A DNA stretch of 14,899 nt from JAENVT01 sp031373785 (GCA_031373785.1 JANMNE010000151.1:1-14899), one strand, 5' to 3'. Counted from the first letter of the stretch, positions 7,399 through 14,584 are shown. Numbers and translations: made by a program. The notes: generated by a model not told the origin, from the letters alone.

Positions 7399-8807
7399 GC
7401 GGTTTGCCGAGCATCCCGCTCGACCTGTCCACCCCGAAGCGCTTGCACGTCGTCGGTGTCGGCGGGCCGGGGATGAGCGCAATCGCAATTGCCCTGGCCG
7501 AGATGGGCCATCGCGTCAGTGGCAGTGACCTCCGCGAACGGCCGGTGCTGGAGCGGGTGCGAGCCGCGGGCGTCGATGTGCACGTCGGGCACGACCGCAG
7601 CCTCATCGCCGGCTGTGTCGCAGTGACCGCGTCGACCGCGGTTCCGGCCCGGAACATCGAGCTCGACGAGGCGGCCAACGTAGGGATCGCGGTGCTGACC
7701 CGAGCGGGCATGCTGTCGTCGATCTGTGCCCAGGCGAAGTCGCTCGGTGTGGCCGGCACGCATGGCAAGACCTCGACGACGTCCATGCTGATGTTGATCC
7801 TCGCCGCTGCCGGTCTGCGGCCGTCGTTCATCGTCGGTGGCGACGTGACCGACATGGGCACCGGAGCACAGTGGACCGGGGGCGAGTGGCTGGTCGTCGA
7901 AGCCGACGAGAGCGACGGCACCCACCTCGAGCTGCCGCTGTTCGGCACGGTGTTGACCAACGTGGAGGTCGATCATCTCGACTTCTATGGAACCGAGGAA
8001 GCCATTGTCGACGGATTCGAGCAGTACCTGTCGCAGATCGTCGGGCCGAAAGTGCTGTGCATCGACGACCCGGTCTGCGCAGCGCTGGCCGGCCGGCCTG
8101 GCGCCATCACCTATGGAACGTCGCTTGAGGCCGAATACCGCGCCGTCGACGTGCGGCCGGACCACGGGTCGAACTCGTTCGAGGTCACCCACCGCGGGAT
8201 CGCGCTCGGCACGATCGAACTGCCACTGCGGGGCATCCACAACGTGCGCAATGCGCTCGGCGCGTTGGCGATGGCGTGCTCCGTCGGCGTCGAGTTCGAG
8301 GTTGCGGCTCGCGCGCTGGCGAAGTTCGGTGGTGTCGCCCGTCGTTTCGACCTCCGCGGCGTCGACGGCGGCGCCGCGTTGGTCGATGACTATGCCCACC
8401 TCCCGACCGAGATCAGCGCCGTGCTGTCCGCAGCGCGTTCGAGTGGCGATGGATGGCGGCGAGTGGTCGCGGTGTTCCAGCCGAACCGGTTCAACCGCAT
8501 GGCGATCATGTCGCCGGCCTACCGCGATGCCTTCGTCGACGCCGATCTCGTGGTGCTGACCGACATCTACGCGTCGGGCACGGCCCCGATTCCCGGTGTC
8601 ACGGGAAAGCTCGTGGTCAACGCCGTCCTCGATGCGCATCCGGCCACGCGGCTGGCGTGGATGCCACGCCGAGGTGACCTCATCGACTACCTCGCCAAGG
8701 AACTGCGCGACGGCGATGTCTGCATCTCCATGGGATGCGGCGACATCGCCTCGCTGCCCGACGAGCTGCAGCAACGCCGGGCCGAGCTGAGGGCGTCGGC
8801 CAATTGA
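7395..8807 (+). CDS. murC: UDP-N-acetylmuramate:L-alanine ligase MurC
   Basis: Cytoplasmic Mur ligase that starts the stem peptide by joining L-Ala to UDP-MurNAc. The start at 7395 gives the ATGA overlap with murG and places the Rossmann motif VVGVGGPGMSAIA (19-31) close to the N-terminus, as in other MurC proteins; upstream in-frame sequence is a murG shadow. At 470 aa it is normal. The P-loop is GTHGKTSTTS (121-130), with the His typical of MurC, followed by EADESDGT (169-176), NVEVDHLDFYG (189-199), GVARRFD (313-319) and DDYAHLPTE (331-339). Some usual residues differ: FQPNRFNR (361-368) instead of F-Q-P-H-R-Y-x-R, and Leu replaces the second His of the Y-x-H-H-P motif. These look like lineage variants and the core catalytic motifs are present. 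Confidence 0.95.
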   Translation: MSGLPSIPLDLSTPKRLHVVGVGGPGMSAIAIALAEMGHRVSGSDLRERPVLERVRAAGVDVHVGHDRSLIAGCVAVTASTAVPARNIELDEAANVGIAVLTRAGMLSSICAQAKSLGVAGTHGKTSTTSMLMLILAAAGLRPSFIVGGDVTDMGTGAQWTGGEWLVVEADESDGTHLELPLFGTVLTNVEVDHLDFYGTEEAIVDGFEQYLSQIVGPKVLCIDDPVCAALAGRPGAITYGTSLEAEYRAVDVRPDHGSNSFEVTHRGIALGTIELPLRGIHNVRNALGALAMACSVGVEFEVAARALAKFGGVARRFDLRGVDGGAALVDDYAHLPTEISAVLSAARSSGDGWRRVVAVFQPNRFNRMAIMSPAYRDAFVDADLVVLTDIYASGTAPIPGVTGKLVVNAVLDAHPATRLAWMPRRGDLIDYLAKELRDGDVCISMGCGDIASLPDELQQRRAELRASAN

Positions 8808-9757
8808 GCATCGCCGAGCGTTTGCACGGCGCGGCCGACGATCTCGGCTCGCTGGCCAGGATCGACGAGCCGCTCGGCCTGTTGACCACCTATCGGGTCG
8901 GGGGAGCCGCGGCGATCTTCGTCAATCCGAGATCGCTCTCCGAACTCCACGACATCGCCGGTGTCATCGACCGGTACGACTTGCCGGTATTGGTGCTCGG
9001 CCGTGGCTCGAACCTGTTGATCTCCGACGCCGGCTTTGCCGGCGTCGCCCTCAGCCTGGCCGACTGGGCGGACCGCATCGAGTTGGATGGCGTCGACGTT
9101 CAGTCCGGGTCCGCCGTTGCGTTGCCGGTGCTGGCCCGGCGGACGGCCGCAGCGGGCCTGACCGGCTTCGAATGGGCGGTCGGGGTACCCGGGTCGATCG
9201 GGGGTGCGGTGCGGATGAACGCCGGTGGTCACGGCTCCGACATCGCCGCGTGCGTCGTTCGGGCCGAGATCTTCGACCTGCGCACGCAACGGTGCACTTG
9301 GCGACCGGTTGAGTCACTCGGGCTGCGGTTCCGTGGCTCGAATCTGGTCGATCACGAGGTCGTGCTGAACGCCCACCTGCACCTGGCGGCAGGCGACAGC
9401 GCTCGCTCGGAAGACGAGATCGCCCACATCGTGAAGTGGCGTCGTGAGAACCAACCAGGAGGCCAGAACGCCGGCTCCGTCTTCGTCAACCCGATTCCCG
9501 GCCAGCTCTCGGCAGGAGAGTTGATCGACCGCCTCGGCCTCCGCGGCTTCCGAATCGGCAGTGCGTTCGTGTCGGAGAAGCACGCCAACTTCATCCAGGC
9601 TGTCGACGGCGCGACCGCCGCCGATGTGAAAGCAGTGATCGACGAGGTCCGCGCCCGCGTTGCCCGCGAGACCGGCTTCGAACTGCGCAGCGAAGTGCGC
9701 CTCGTCGGTTTCGACGAGGCCGGGGCAACGAGCCGTGGAGAGCCGTCGCATGGCTGA
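8804..9757 (+). CDS. murB: UDP-N-acetylenolpyruvoylglucosamine reductase MurB, TTG start
   Basis: FAD/NADPH-dependent reductase that makes UDP-MurNAc, the MurC substrate. I place the start at TTG 8804, giving 317 aa: it overlaps the murC stop as TTGA, matching the ATGA junctions of this cluster, and a GAGGG (8789-8793) lies 10 bases upstream. The in-frame ATG at 8735 would add 23 arginine/alanine-rich residues that look like murC shadow. Motifs are TTYRVGGAA (28-36), the FAD loop LGRGSNLLI (65-73), GVPGSIGGAVRMNAGG (127-142), NAGSVFVNP (222-230) with the catalytic Ser225, SEKHANFIQ (257-265), and the C-terminal SEVRLVG whose Glu297 fits the catalytic acid. R177 in RFRGS likely matches the active-site Arg. 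Its 3' end overlaps ftsQ by eight bases. Confidence 0.93.
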   Translation: MSIAERLHGAADDLGSLARIDEPLGLLTTYRVGGAAAIFVNPRSLSELHDIAGVIDRYDLPVLVLGRGSNLLISDAGFAGVALSLADWADRIELDGVDVQSGSAVALPVLARRTAAAGLTGFEWAVGVPGSIGGAVRMNAGGHGSDIAACVVRAEIFDLRTQRCTWRPVESLGLRFRGSNLVDHEVVLNAHLHLAAGDSARSEDEIAHIVKWRRENQPGGQNAGSVFVNPIPGQLSAGELIDRLGLRGFRIGSAFVSEKHANFIQAVDGATAADVKAVIDEVRARVARETGFELRSEVRLVGFDEAGATSRGEPSHG

Positions 9758-11102
9758 CGAGCGAACGACGCCGACCTCGAAGGGCTCTGGGCGCAAGGGC
9801 AACGACCGTGACCGCAAGCCGGCCGAGCCGACCACGCCGGCCACGGGTCCGGAGGATGTCCCCGACGTGGTGCTGGAGGAGTTGCTTGCCGCGTTCTCGG
9901 CCGAGGATGCCGAGGCAATCGACTTCGACGATCCGTCGATCGATCGGATGCTGGGGCTCGGCGACAACCCTGACAACACCGAGGGCGACGTCGTCTGGGG
10001 CGTTCACGAGGACGCCAACGATGCGGGGGACGCGACCGCTCCCGCGGCAATCACCGATGCGTTGACCTCCTCCAACACCGTCGCCCTGATTCCGGCAACC
10101 GACGAGACGGCAGCGACCGAACCCCCCGTGCAGCCGGCGAACACTCCGGCCGGCGACCCGGCGCGCAAGGTGATCGTGATCGGCGACAACGATCGCCCCG
10201 ACGCGCTCTACCTCGACGAGGAGTCCGGCTCCCGGCTGCGCGACATCCATGCGACCGACGACGACAAGTCGGGTGGCCGATCGACGATCGTCATCAAAGA
10301 CCTCGACGAGACCGGCAGCATCGAGGCACTACCGGCCCGCTCGACCGGCTCCATGGATCCCCGGGTGCGTGCGAGACGGATCGCCGTCCGCCGGGCCAAG
10401 GGCCGCAAGCGGTTGATCTGGGTCGCAATCGCCGCGGCGATCCTCGTCGTGCTGGTCGGCGCGATCGCGGTCCTCGCATCATCGCTGTTCGACGTGCGAA
10501 CCATCGACGTGCAAGGCGCCGTCTACACCGACCCGGTGCAACTGTCGGGGATCGTCGACGAGTTGAAGGGCGATGCGATCCTGCTGGTCGACACCCGTCA
10601 GATCGAACGCCAACTGGAGAGCATCGCTTGGGTCGAATCGGCTCGGGTTTCCACGCAGTTCCCGCACCGCGTCTTCATCGACATCCGCGAGCGCAAGCCG
10701 ATCGCCACCTTTGCCGGCTCCGACACCAAGTTTCGGGTCATCGATCGCGACGGAAGGGTGCTCGACATCGTCGACGGCGTGCCGATCGACTACATGCTGA
10801 TCACGGGAGCCAACCCCGATGTCGAGCGCGGCCAATTCGCCGGTCGGCCGTTTGCGTCGGCGGCGCAATTGGCGATTGCGCTCCCCCCCGAGATCCGCGC
10901 CCTGACCGAGTCGATCGGCGTCGATGCGACCGGTGGAAACCTCTCCTTGCAGCTGCACAACGACCTGACCGTGCGGTTGGGCCCGGCCGCCGACCTCTCC
11001 GGGAAGCTGGTTCGCCTGCTCTCGCTGGTGCAGGGCGGGCTCGATGGGATATGTGGCCTCGACGTTTCCACCGCGGATATCGCTCCGACGAAATGTGGAT
11101 GA
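9750..11102 (+). CDS. ftsQ: Division protein FtsQ (DivIB) with a long acidic N-terminal extension
   Basis: Single-pass membrane protein that scaffolds the divisome through its extracytoplasmic POTRA domain. The start at 9750 has GGAGAG (9737-9742) at good distance and overlaps murB by 8 bases; total 450 aa. A hydrophobic segment (about 222-245) follows the basic stretch RVRARRIAVRRAKGRKR, giving an N-in topology. The POTRA domain (about 247-320) starts FDVRTIDVQG and includes IAWVESARVSTQFPHRVFIDI, a typical FtsQ pattern; the FtsQ beta domain follows to the end. The unusual part is about 200 residues before the membrane segment, rich in Asp, Glu, Ala, Thr and Pro, with two similar short elements KVIVIGDND (140-148) and STIVIKDLD (178-186). 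Most FtsQ proteins are 250-320 aa. Codon use in the extension is GC-rich at third positions like its neighbours, so it appears truly coding. Met202 would give a normal-length FtsQ, but has no visible ribosome site. Confidence 0.9.
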   Translation: MADERTTPTSKGSGRKGNDRDRKPAEPTTPATGPEDVPDVVLEELLAAFSAEDAEAIDFDDPSIDRMLGLGDNPDNTEGDVVWGVHEDANDAGDATAPAAITDALTSSNTVALIPATDETAATEPPVQPANTPAGDPARKVIVIGDNDRPDALYLDEESGSRLRDIHATDDDKSGGRSTIVIKDLDETGSIEALPARSTGSMDPRVRARRIAVRRAKGRKRLIWVAIAAAILVVLVGAIAVLASSLFDVRTIDVQGAVYTDPVQLSGIVDELKGDAILLVDTRQIERQLESIAWVESARVSTQFPHRVFIDIRERKPIATFAGSDTKFRVIDRDGRVLDIVDGVPIDYMLITGANPDVERGQFAGRPFASAAQLAIALPPEIRALTESIGVDATGGNLSLQLHNDLTVRLGPAADLSGKLVRLLSLVQGGLDGICGLDVSTADIAPTKCG

Positions 11103-11195
11103 TCGAATGATGTCCACCGCTTCTGCCCTCGGACGTGCGAGACTTGGCGAAATGCCTCGATCCATTCGCCAATCATCACTACGGAGGCTTCCCTG
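11103..11195 (+). promoter_or_regulatory. ftsZ leader: inverted repeat and strong Shine-Dalgarno
   Basis: This 93-base gap is by far the longest in the cluster up to ftsZ. It contains a perfect 8-base inverted repeat, TTGGCGAA (11144-11151) and TTCGCCAA (11165-11172), with a 13-base spacer; the arms extend by ATG/CAT if one A is bulged. Downstream is GGAGG (11183-11187), 8 bases before the ftsZ ATG, among the best ribosome sites here. Upstream, TGTCCACCGC (11111-11120) closely matches a sequence before divIVA. A separate ftsZ promoter is likely from knowledge of other actinobacteria, but I cannot assign convincing -35 and -10 boxes. The repeat could be a mRNA hairpin or a dimeric operator. 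Confidence 0.55.
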
Positions 11196-12287
11196 ATGGC
11201 AGGCGCACCTCAAAATTATCTCGCAGTCATCAAGGTGATCGGCGTCGGCGGTGGTGGCGTCAATGCCGTCAACCGGATGATCGACGCCGGCCTCAAAGGG
11301 GTCGAGTTCGTTGCCGTGAACACCGACGCGCAGGCGCTCCTCATGAGCGACGCCGACGTCAAGCTCGACATCGGGCGTGATCTCACACGCGGGCTCGGCG
11401 CCGGTAGCGATCCCGACGTCGGTCGCAACGCTGCCGAGTCTCACCGTGACGAGATCGAAGAGGTCATCAAGGGTGCCGACATGGTGTTCATCACCGCTGG
11501 CGAGGGTGGCGGTACCGGTACCGGTGCGGCACCGATCATCGCCGAACTGGCGCGCAGCATCGGCGCGCTGGCCATCGGCGTCGTCACCCGGCCATTCAGC
11601 TTCGAGGGTCGCCGCCGTTCGGTTCAGGCCGACGCCGGTGTGCAACGTCTGAAGGAGAAGGTCGACACGCTCATCGTCATTCCGAACGATCGGTTGCTGA
11701 CCGTCGCCAACGAAAAGACCAGCGTGCTCAACGCCTTCAAGATGGCCGACGAGGTCTTGTTGCAGGGCGTGTCGGGCATCACCAATCTCATCACGACACC
11801 CGGCTTGATCAACACCGACTTCGCCGACGTCAAGATGATCCTGTCCAGTGCCGGCTCGGCGTTGATGGGCATCGGCCAGGCCAGCGGCGAGAACCGCGCT
11901 GTCACCGCAGCGAAGGCGGCGATCTCCAGTCCGTTGTTGGAGGCCGCGATCGACGGTGCCAGGGGCATCTTGTTGAACATCACCGGCCCGTCGGGTATGT
12001 CGTTGTTCGAGATGAACGCGGCCGCCGAGATCATCCACGGCGTGGCGCATCAAGACGCCAACATCATCTTCGGCACGGTCATCGACGACGAGTTGGGCGA
12101 CGAGGTCAAGGTCACGGTCATCGCCGCCGGCTTCGACCGCTGGGATGGTGGCGCCCCCGCCGCCCGACCCGGAGCCAAGCCCGGCGACAAGCCGACCGCG
12201 TCGTTGAAGGATCTCTTTGCCGAGCAGCCAGCCGATTCGCTGGACGACGATGACGACGATTTCGATGTGCCGTCCTTCTTGAAGTGA
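11196..12287 (+). CDS. ftsZ: Cell division GTPase FtsZ
   Basis: Tubulin-like GTPase that forms the Z ring on the inner face of the membrane. The 363 aa protein starts with a short tail, then VIKVIGVGGGGVNAVNRM (11-28), the tubulin signature GEGGGTGTGAAP (102-113), TRPFSFEG (131-138) and the synergy (T7) loop NLITTPGLINTDFADVK (197-213), whose acidic residues act on the GTP of the neighbouring subunit. The globular core ends near residue 315. A short linker of about 35 residues leads to an Asp-rich run and the conserved C-terminal peptide DFDVPSFLK, the usual docking site for SepF, encoded two genes downstream. The linker is short for an actinobacterium. ATG 11196 has a strong Shine-Dalgarno (GGAGG). 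No ftsA lies upstream, as expected in Actinobacteria. Confidence 0.98.
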   Translation: MAGAPQNYLAVIKVIGVGGGGVNAVNRMIDAGLKGVEFVAVNTDAQALLMSDADVKLDIGRDLTRGLGAGSDPDVGRNAAESHRDEIEEVIKGADMVFITAGEGGGTGTGAAPIIAELARSIGALAIGVVTRPFSFEGRRRSVQADAGVQRLKEKVDTLIVIPNDRLLTVANEKTSVLNAFKMADEVLLQGVSGITNLITTPGLINTDFADVKMILSSAGSALMGIGQASGENRAVTAAKAAISSPLLEAAIDGARGILLNITGPSGMSLFEMNAAAEIIHGVAHQDANIIFGTVIDDELGDEVKVTVIAAGFDRWDGGAPAARPGAKPGDKPTASLKDLFAEQPADSLDDDDDDFDVPSFLK

Positions 12288-12297
12288 CGCAGCTTCG

Positions 12298-12960
12298 ATG
12301 ATCGAGCTCGGCGGACTCGCCGAGCGACTGGAGCGGGTACGTCAACAGATTGCCGATGCCGGCGGTCAACACGTCGACATCCTTGCGGTGACCAAGGGTC
12401 ACCCCGTCGAGGTCGTCGAGGCCGCGCTCGCCGTCGGTCTCACGGCTGTCGGCGAGAACTATGCACAGGAGCTCGTGGAAAAGTTCAGCGGTCGATCGTT
12501 CGGTGTCGTCGTGCATTTCATCGGGCAACTGCAGACCAACAAGGTGCGCCAGATCGTCGATCTGGTCGACGTATTCGAGACCCTCGATCGACACTCACTG
12601 GTGGTCGAGCTTGCCAAGCGAACCCCGGGCGCCCGGGTGCTCGTGCAGGTCAACACCACGGGTGAAGTCGCCAAGGGAGGCTGCGCGCCCACCGATGTCG
12701 AGTCACTGGTGACCGAGGCGGCCGCGGCCGGTCTGGTCGTCGACGGGCTGATGACCGTCGGACCGACCGTCGGTGGCCCCGAGGCTGCCCGAGACGGGTT
12801 TCGGCGGGTTCGCTCGCTCTGCACCACCCTCGGCTTGGCGACGTGCTCGATGGGGATGAGCGATGACTTCGTCGTCGCTGTGCAAGAAGGGTCGACCCGC
12901 GTGCGACTGGGCAGCGTTCTGTTTGGCATGCGTCCAGCTACCAGCCCGCGAGTACGGTAA
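12298..12960 (+). CDS. yggS: YggS/PLPBP family pyridoxal phosphate-binding protein
   Basis: PLP homeostasis protein of the alanine-racemase-like TIM-barrel fold; family members bind pyridoxal 5'-phosphate without known enzyme activity. The PLP lysine is expected to be K33 in ILAVTKGHP (28-36). Other family motifs are VGENYAQEL (near 50-58), HFIGQLQTNK (a variant of H-x-I-G-x-L-Q-x-N-K), VLVQVNTTGEVAKGG (matching V-N-x-x-x-E-x-x-K-x-G), GLMTVGP and the C-terminal SMGMSDDF and VRLGSVLFG. At 220 aa it is normal to slightly short. It starts 10 bases after ftsZ with no clear Shine-Dalgarno, so it probably depends on ribosomes arriving from ftsZ. The gene is commonly found between ftsZ and sepF in Gram-positive bacteria. 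Confidence 0.94.
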   Translation: MIELGGLAERLERVRQQIADAGGQHVDILAVTKGHPVEVVEAALAVGLTAVGENYAQELVEKFSGRSFGVVVHFIGQLQTNKVRQIVDLVDVFETLDRHSLVVELAKRTPGARVLVQVNTTGEVAKGGCAPTDVESLVTEAAAAGLVVDGLMTVGPTVGGPEAARDGFRRVRSLCTTLGLATCSMGMSDDFVVAVQEGSTRVRLGSVLFGMRPATSPRVR

Positions 12961-12983
12961 TCTCAGGCGGAGGAGGACCAAGG

Positions 12984-13553
12984 ATGCCGATCTGGAGAAA
13001 CGCAATGGATTGGTTGGGACTGGGGCCCGACGATGCGTACGACGATTACGACACGGCGCAGGAGCCAGAACGTCCTCCCCGATCGCCTCGCCACCAACGC
13101 GAGGAGCCGGCGCAGCGCGGCCAGCGCGGCTATCAAGGCGACTACGAGCCGGATGGTACGGTTCGCACGATGCCGGCACGCCCCAGCTATCCCACGCGTG
13201 ACGCGGATCTCACCGGGCGGCGTCCGGTGCCGGCCACCGACGATTCCAACGTCCAGCCACGACCGATCAACGCCCAGCGTCCTGCGCCGGTGAACTCGGC
13301 CGATCCATACACCGTTCGCCCGCGACGGTTCGACTCCGCCCAGGAGGTGGCCGACAAGTTCAAAGAGGGACAGCCGGTCATCATGAATCTGGAGGCCAGC
13401 GATCGCGAGGTATCGCGCCGACTGATCGATTTTGCCAGCGGCCTGTGCTACGGGCTGAACGGCACGATGGAGAAGGTTGCGACCGGTGTATACCTGCTGA
13501 AGCCGATACCGCCCCGCAAGGGTGGCTACGACGGCGGTGAATTCGACCACTGA
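12984..13553 (+). CDS. sepF: Cell division protein SepF
   Basis: Membrane-binding FtsZ anchor, which replaces FtsA in Actinobacteria. The 189 aa protein begins MPIWRNAMDWLGLG, an amphipathic helix expected to insert in the membrane. A charged, Pro/Arg-rich linker of about 95 residues follows (15-108). The SepF domain (about 111-175) contains FDSAQEVADKFKEGQPVIMNL, DREVSRRLIDFASGLCYGLNG and MEKVATGVYLLKP, all close to the family consensus. The start at 12984 is supported by GGAGGAGG (12969-12976), 7 bases upstream; ATG 13005 also follows a GGAG but would remove half of the amphipathic helix. It sits 23 bases after yggS. No yggT gene lies between it and divIVA. The binding partner is probably the C-terminal peptide of FtsZ in this same cluster. 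Confidence 0.95.
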   Translation: MPIWRNAMDWLGLGPDDAYDDYDTAQEPERPPRSPRHQREEPAQRGQRGYQGDYEPDGTVRTMPARPSYPTRDADLTGRRPVPATDDSNVQPRPINAQRPAPVNSADPYTVRPRRFDSAQEVADKFKEGQPVIMNLEASDREVSRRLIDFASGLCYGLNGTMEKVATGVYLLKPIPPRKGGYDGGEFDH

Positions 13554-13581
13554 GTGTCCACTGCGGCGGGCTCGAAGTGCC

Positions 13582-13593
13582 TAACATCTGAGA
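13582..13593 (+). promoter_or_regulatory. Candidate -10 box of a leaderless divIVA promoter
   Basis: The hexamer TAACAT (13582-13587) fits the actinobacterial TANNNT -10 pattern and ends six bases before the divIVA ATG, so transcription would begin at or next to the start codon. No Shine-Dalgarno is visible before the ATG, which agrees with a leaderless mRNA, a common type in Actinobacteria. The -35 is not clear; CACTGC (13559-13564) is at 17-base spacing but is a poor match. Confidence 0.5.
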
Positions 13594-14550
13594 ATGGACT
13601 TCAGCCCTCAGACCGTTCGCAGTGCCGGTTTCAAGACAGTCAAGAAGGGTTATGACCCGGCCGAGGTCGACGACTTCAAAGAGAAGGTCGCCGCGGCAAT
13701 CGAAACCGCACAGAACCAGGCCACCGCAATGGAGGCTCGCGCTCGCGCCGCGGTGGCCAAGTTGCAGGAAGTGTCGCAGCAGGTCACCAGCGGTACCCCC
13801 GCTCCCTCGTCGCCGTCCGCCAGCGACGAGGACTCCGAAACCATCAGCCGCACGCTGCTCTTGGCCCAGCGCACGGCCGACAACACCGTTGCCCAGGCCA
13901 ACGCCGACGCCGAGTCGATCACCGTCAAGGCTCGTGTCGACGCAACGACCGTGATCGACAATGCCCGATCGATGTCCGACAAGCTGCTCGACGAGGCCCG
14001 CGTCGAGGCTCGGCGCTCTGCGGAGACCGAGCGCATCAAGGCCGAGAACGAGGTGCAGGCGCTGCTGGCCCGCCGCGACTTCCTGCTGTCCGACGTCGAC
14101 CACCTCGAGCATCATCTCGGCGCCCAGCGCGAGCGGCTGCGCGACGCGGCGGTGTCGTTGCAAGACCTCATCGAGCGGGTTCCCGGTGGCCTGGGTGAGA
14201 TGCGCCGACCGTTGTTGTCGGCGTCGGCCGAGACGTTGTTGTCGGCATCGCGCCCGGCGGATCCACCGGCTGGTCTGCCGACGCCGACCCCCGTGCCGTT
14301 GCCGGTCGCCGACGCCGCAACTGGCGCCGACGACCAGTCCGGCACCGACGAACCGGCGGATTCCGACCAATACGCCTTCGACTCGTTGATCGACGCCACG
14401 CCTGCCCAGATGGCGGGTGTCGAGAGCGATCAGGACGAGACGGCCATCATGCGACTCGATCTCGGCGCGCTCGACGTCGACTCGGCGACGACACCGAGCT
14501 GGTCGGCTGCGGGTGACGACCCGTTGATCGTGGGCGACGAACTGCAGTAA
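13594..14550 (+). CDS. divIVA: DivIVA/Wag31-type polar growth and division protein
   Basis: Coiled-coil protein that marks curved membrane at poles and septa and in Actinobacteria organises polar wall synthesis. The N-terminus MDFSPQTVRSAGFKTVKKGYDPAEVDDF is the classic DivIVA membrane-binding domain (residues 1-28), with Phe and Lys residues in the turn suited to lipid contact. A first coiled coil runs to about residue 64, then a Ser/Pro/Asp linker (66-82), then a long Ala/Glu/Arg-rich coiled coil (about 84-195). The last 120 residues are acidic and low in complexity, with no known domain. A 24-base direct repeat encodes LLSAS twice (about 207-219). Total length is 318 aa, longer than Wag31-sized proteins. 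Translation starts 40 bases after sepF, probably from a leaderless promoter. Confidence 0.92.
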   Translation: MDFSPQTVRSAGFKTVKKGYDPAEVDDFKEKVAAAIETAQNQATAMEARARAAVAKLQEVSQQVTSGTPAPSSPSASDEDSETISRTLLLAQRTADNTVAQANADAESITVKARVDATTVIDNARSMSDKLLDEARVEARRSAETERIKAENEVQALLARRDFLLSDVDHLEHHLGAQRERLRDAAVSLQDLIERVPGGLGEMRRPLLSASAETLLSASRPADPPAGLPTPTPVPLPVADAATGADDQSGTDEPADSDQYAFDSLIDATPAQMAGVESDQDETAIMRLDLGALDVDSATTPSWSAAGDDPLIVGDELQ

Positions 14551-14560
14551 TCCATCACCT

Positions 14561-14584
14561 GCCTCCCCGCTGCGAGGGGTAGGC
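14561..14584 (+). terminator. Terminator-like hairpin after divIVA
   Basis: GCCTCCCC (14561-14568) pairs with GGGG-T-AGGC (14576-14584), giving eight G-C rich pairs with one bulged T and a seven-base loop. It lies 10 bases after the divIVA stop. There is no T-run after it, so intrinsic termination would be weak unless the organism uses U-poor terminators, as many Actinobacteria may. The 3' arm overlaps a possible -10 box for ileS. Confidence 0.45.

Noticed and set aside
7074..8774. A 566-codon open frame on the - strand across murG and murC
   Set aside because: It lies opposite murC for nearly its whole length, has no recognisable domain and an Arg/His/Asp-rich composition typical of antisense frames in GC-rich genes.
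9660..9749. Upstream ATG for ftsQ giving 30 more residues
   Set aside because: It would overlap murB by 98 bases; the ATG at 9750 has a good Shine-Dalgarno and normal short overlap.
10479..12053. A 524-codon open frame on the - strand across ftsQ and ftsZ
   Set aside because: Antisense shadow of two clearly real genes; no domain or ribosome site of note.
12953..12958. TACGGT as a -10 box for sepF
   Set aside because: No -35 at suitable distance (TTGGCA at 12923 is 24 bases away) and the gene is close enough to yggS for co-transcription.
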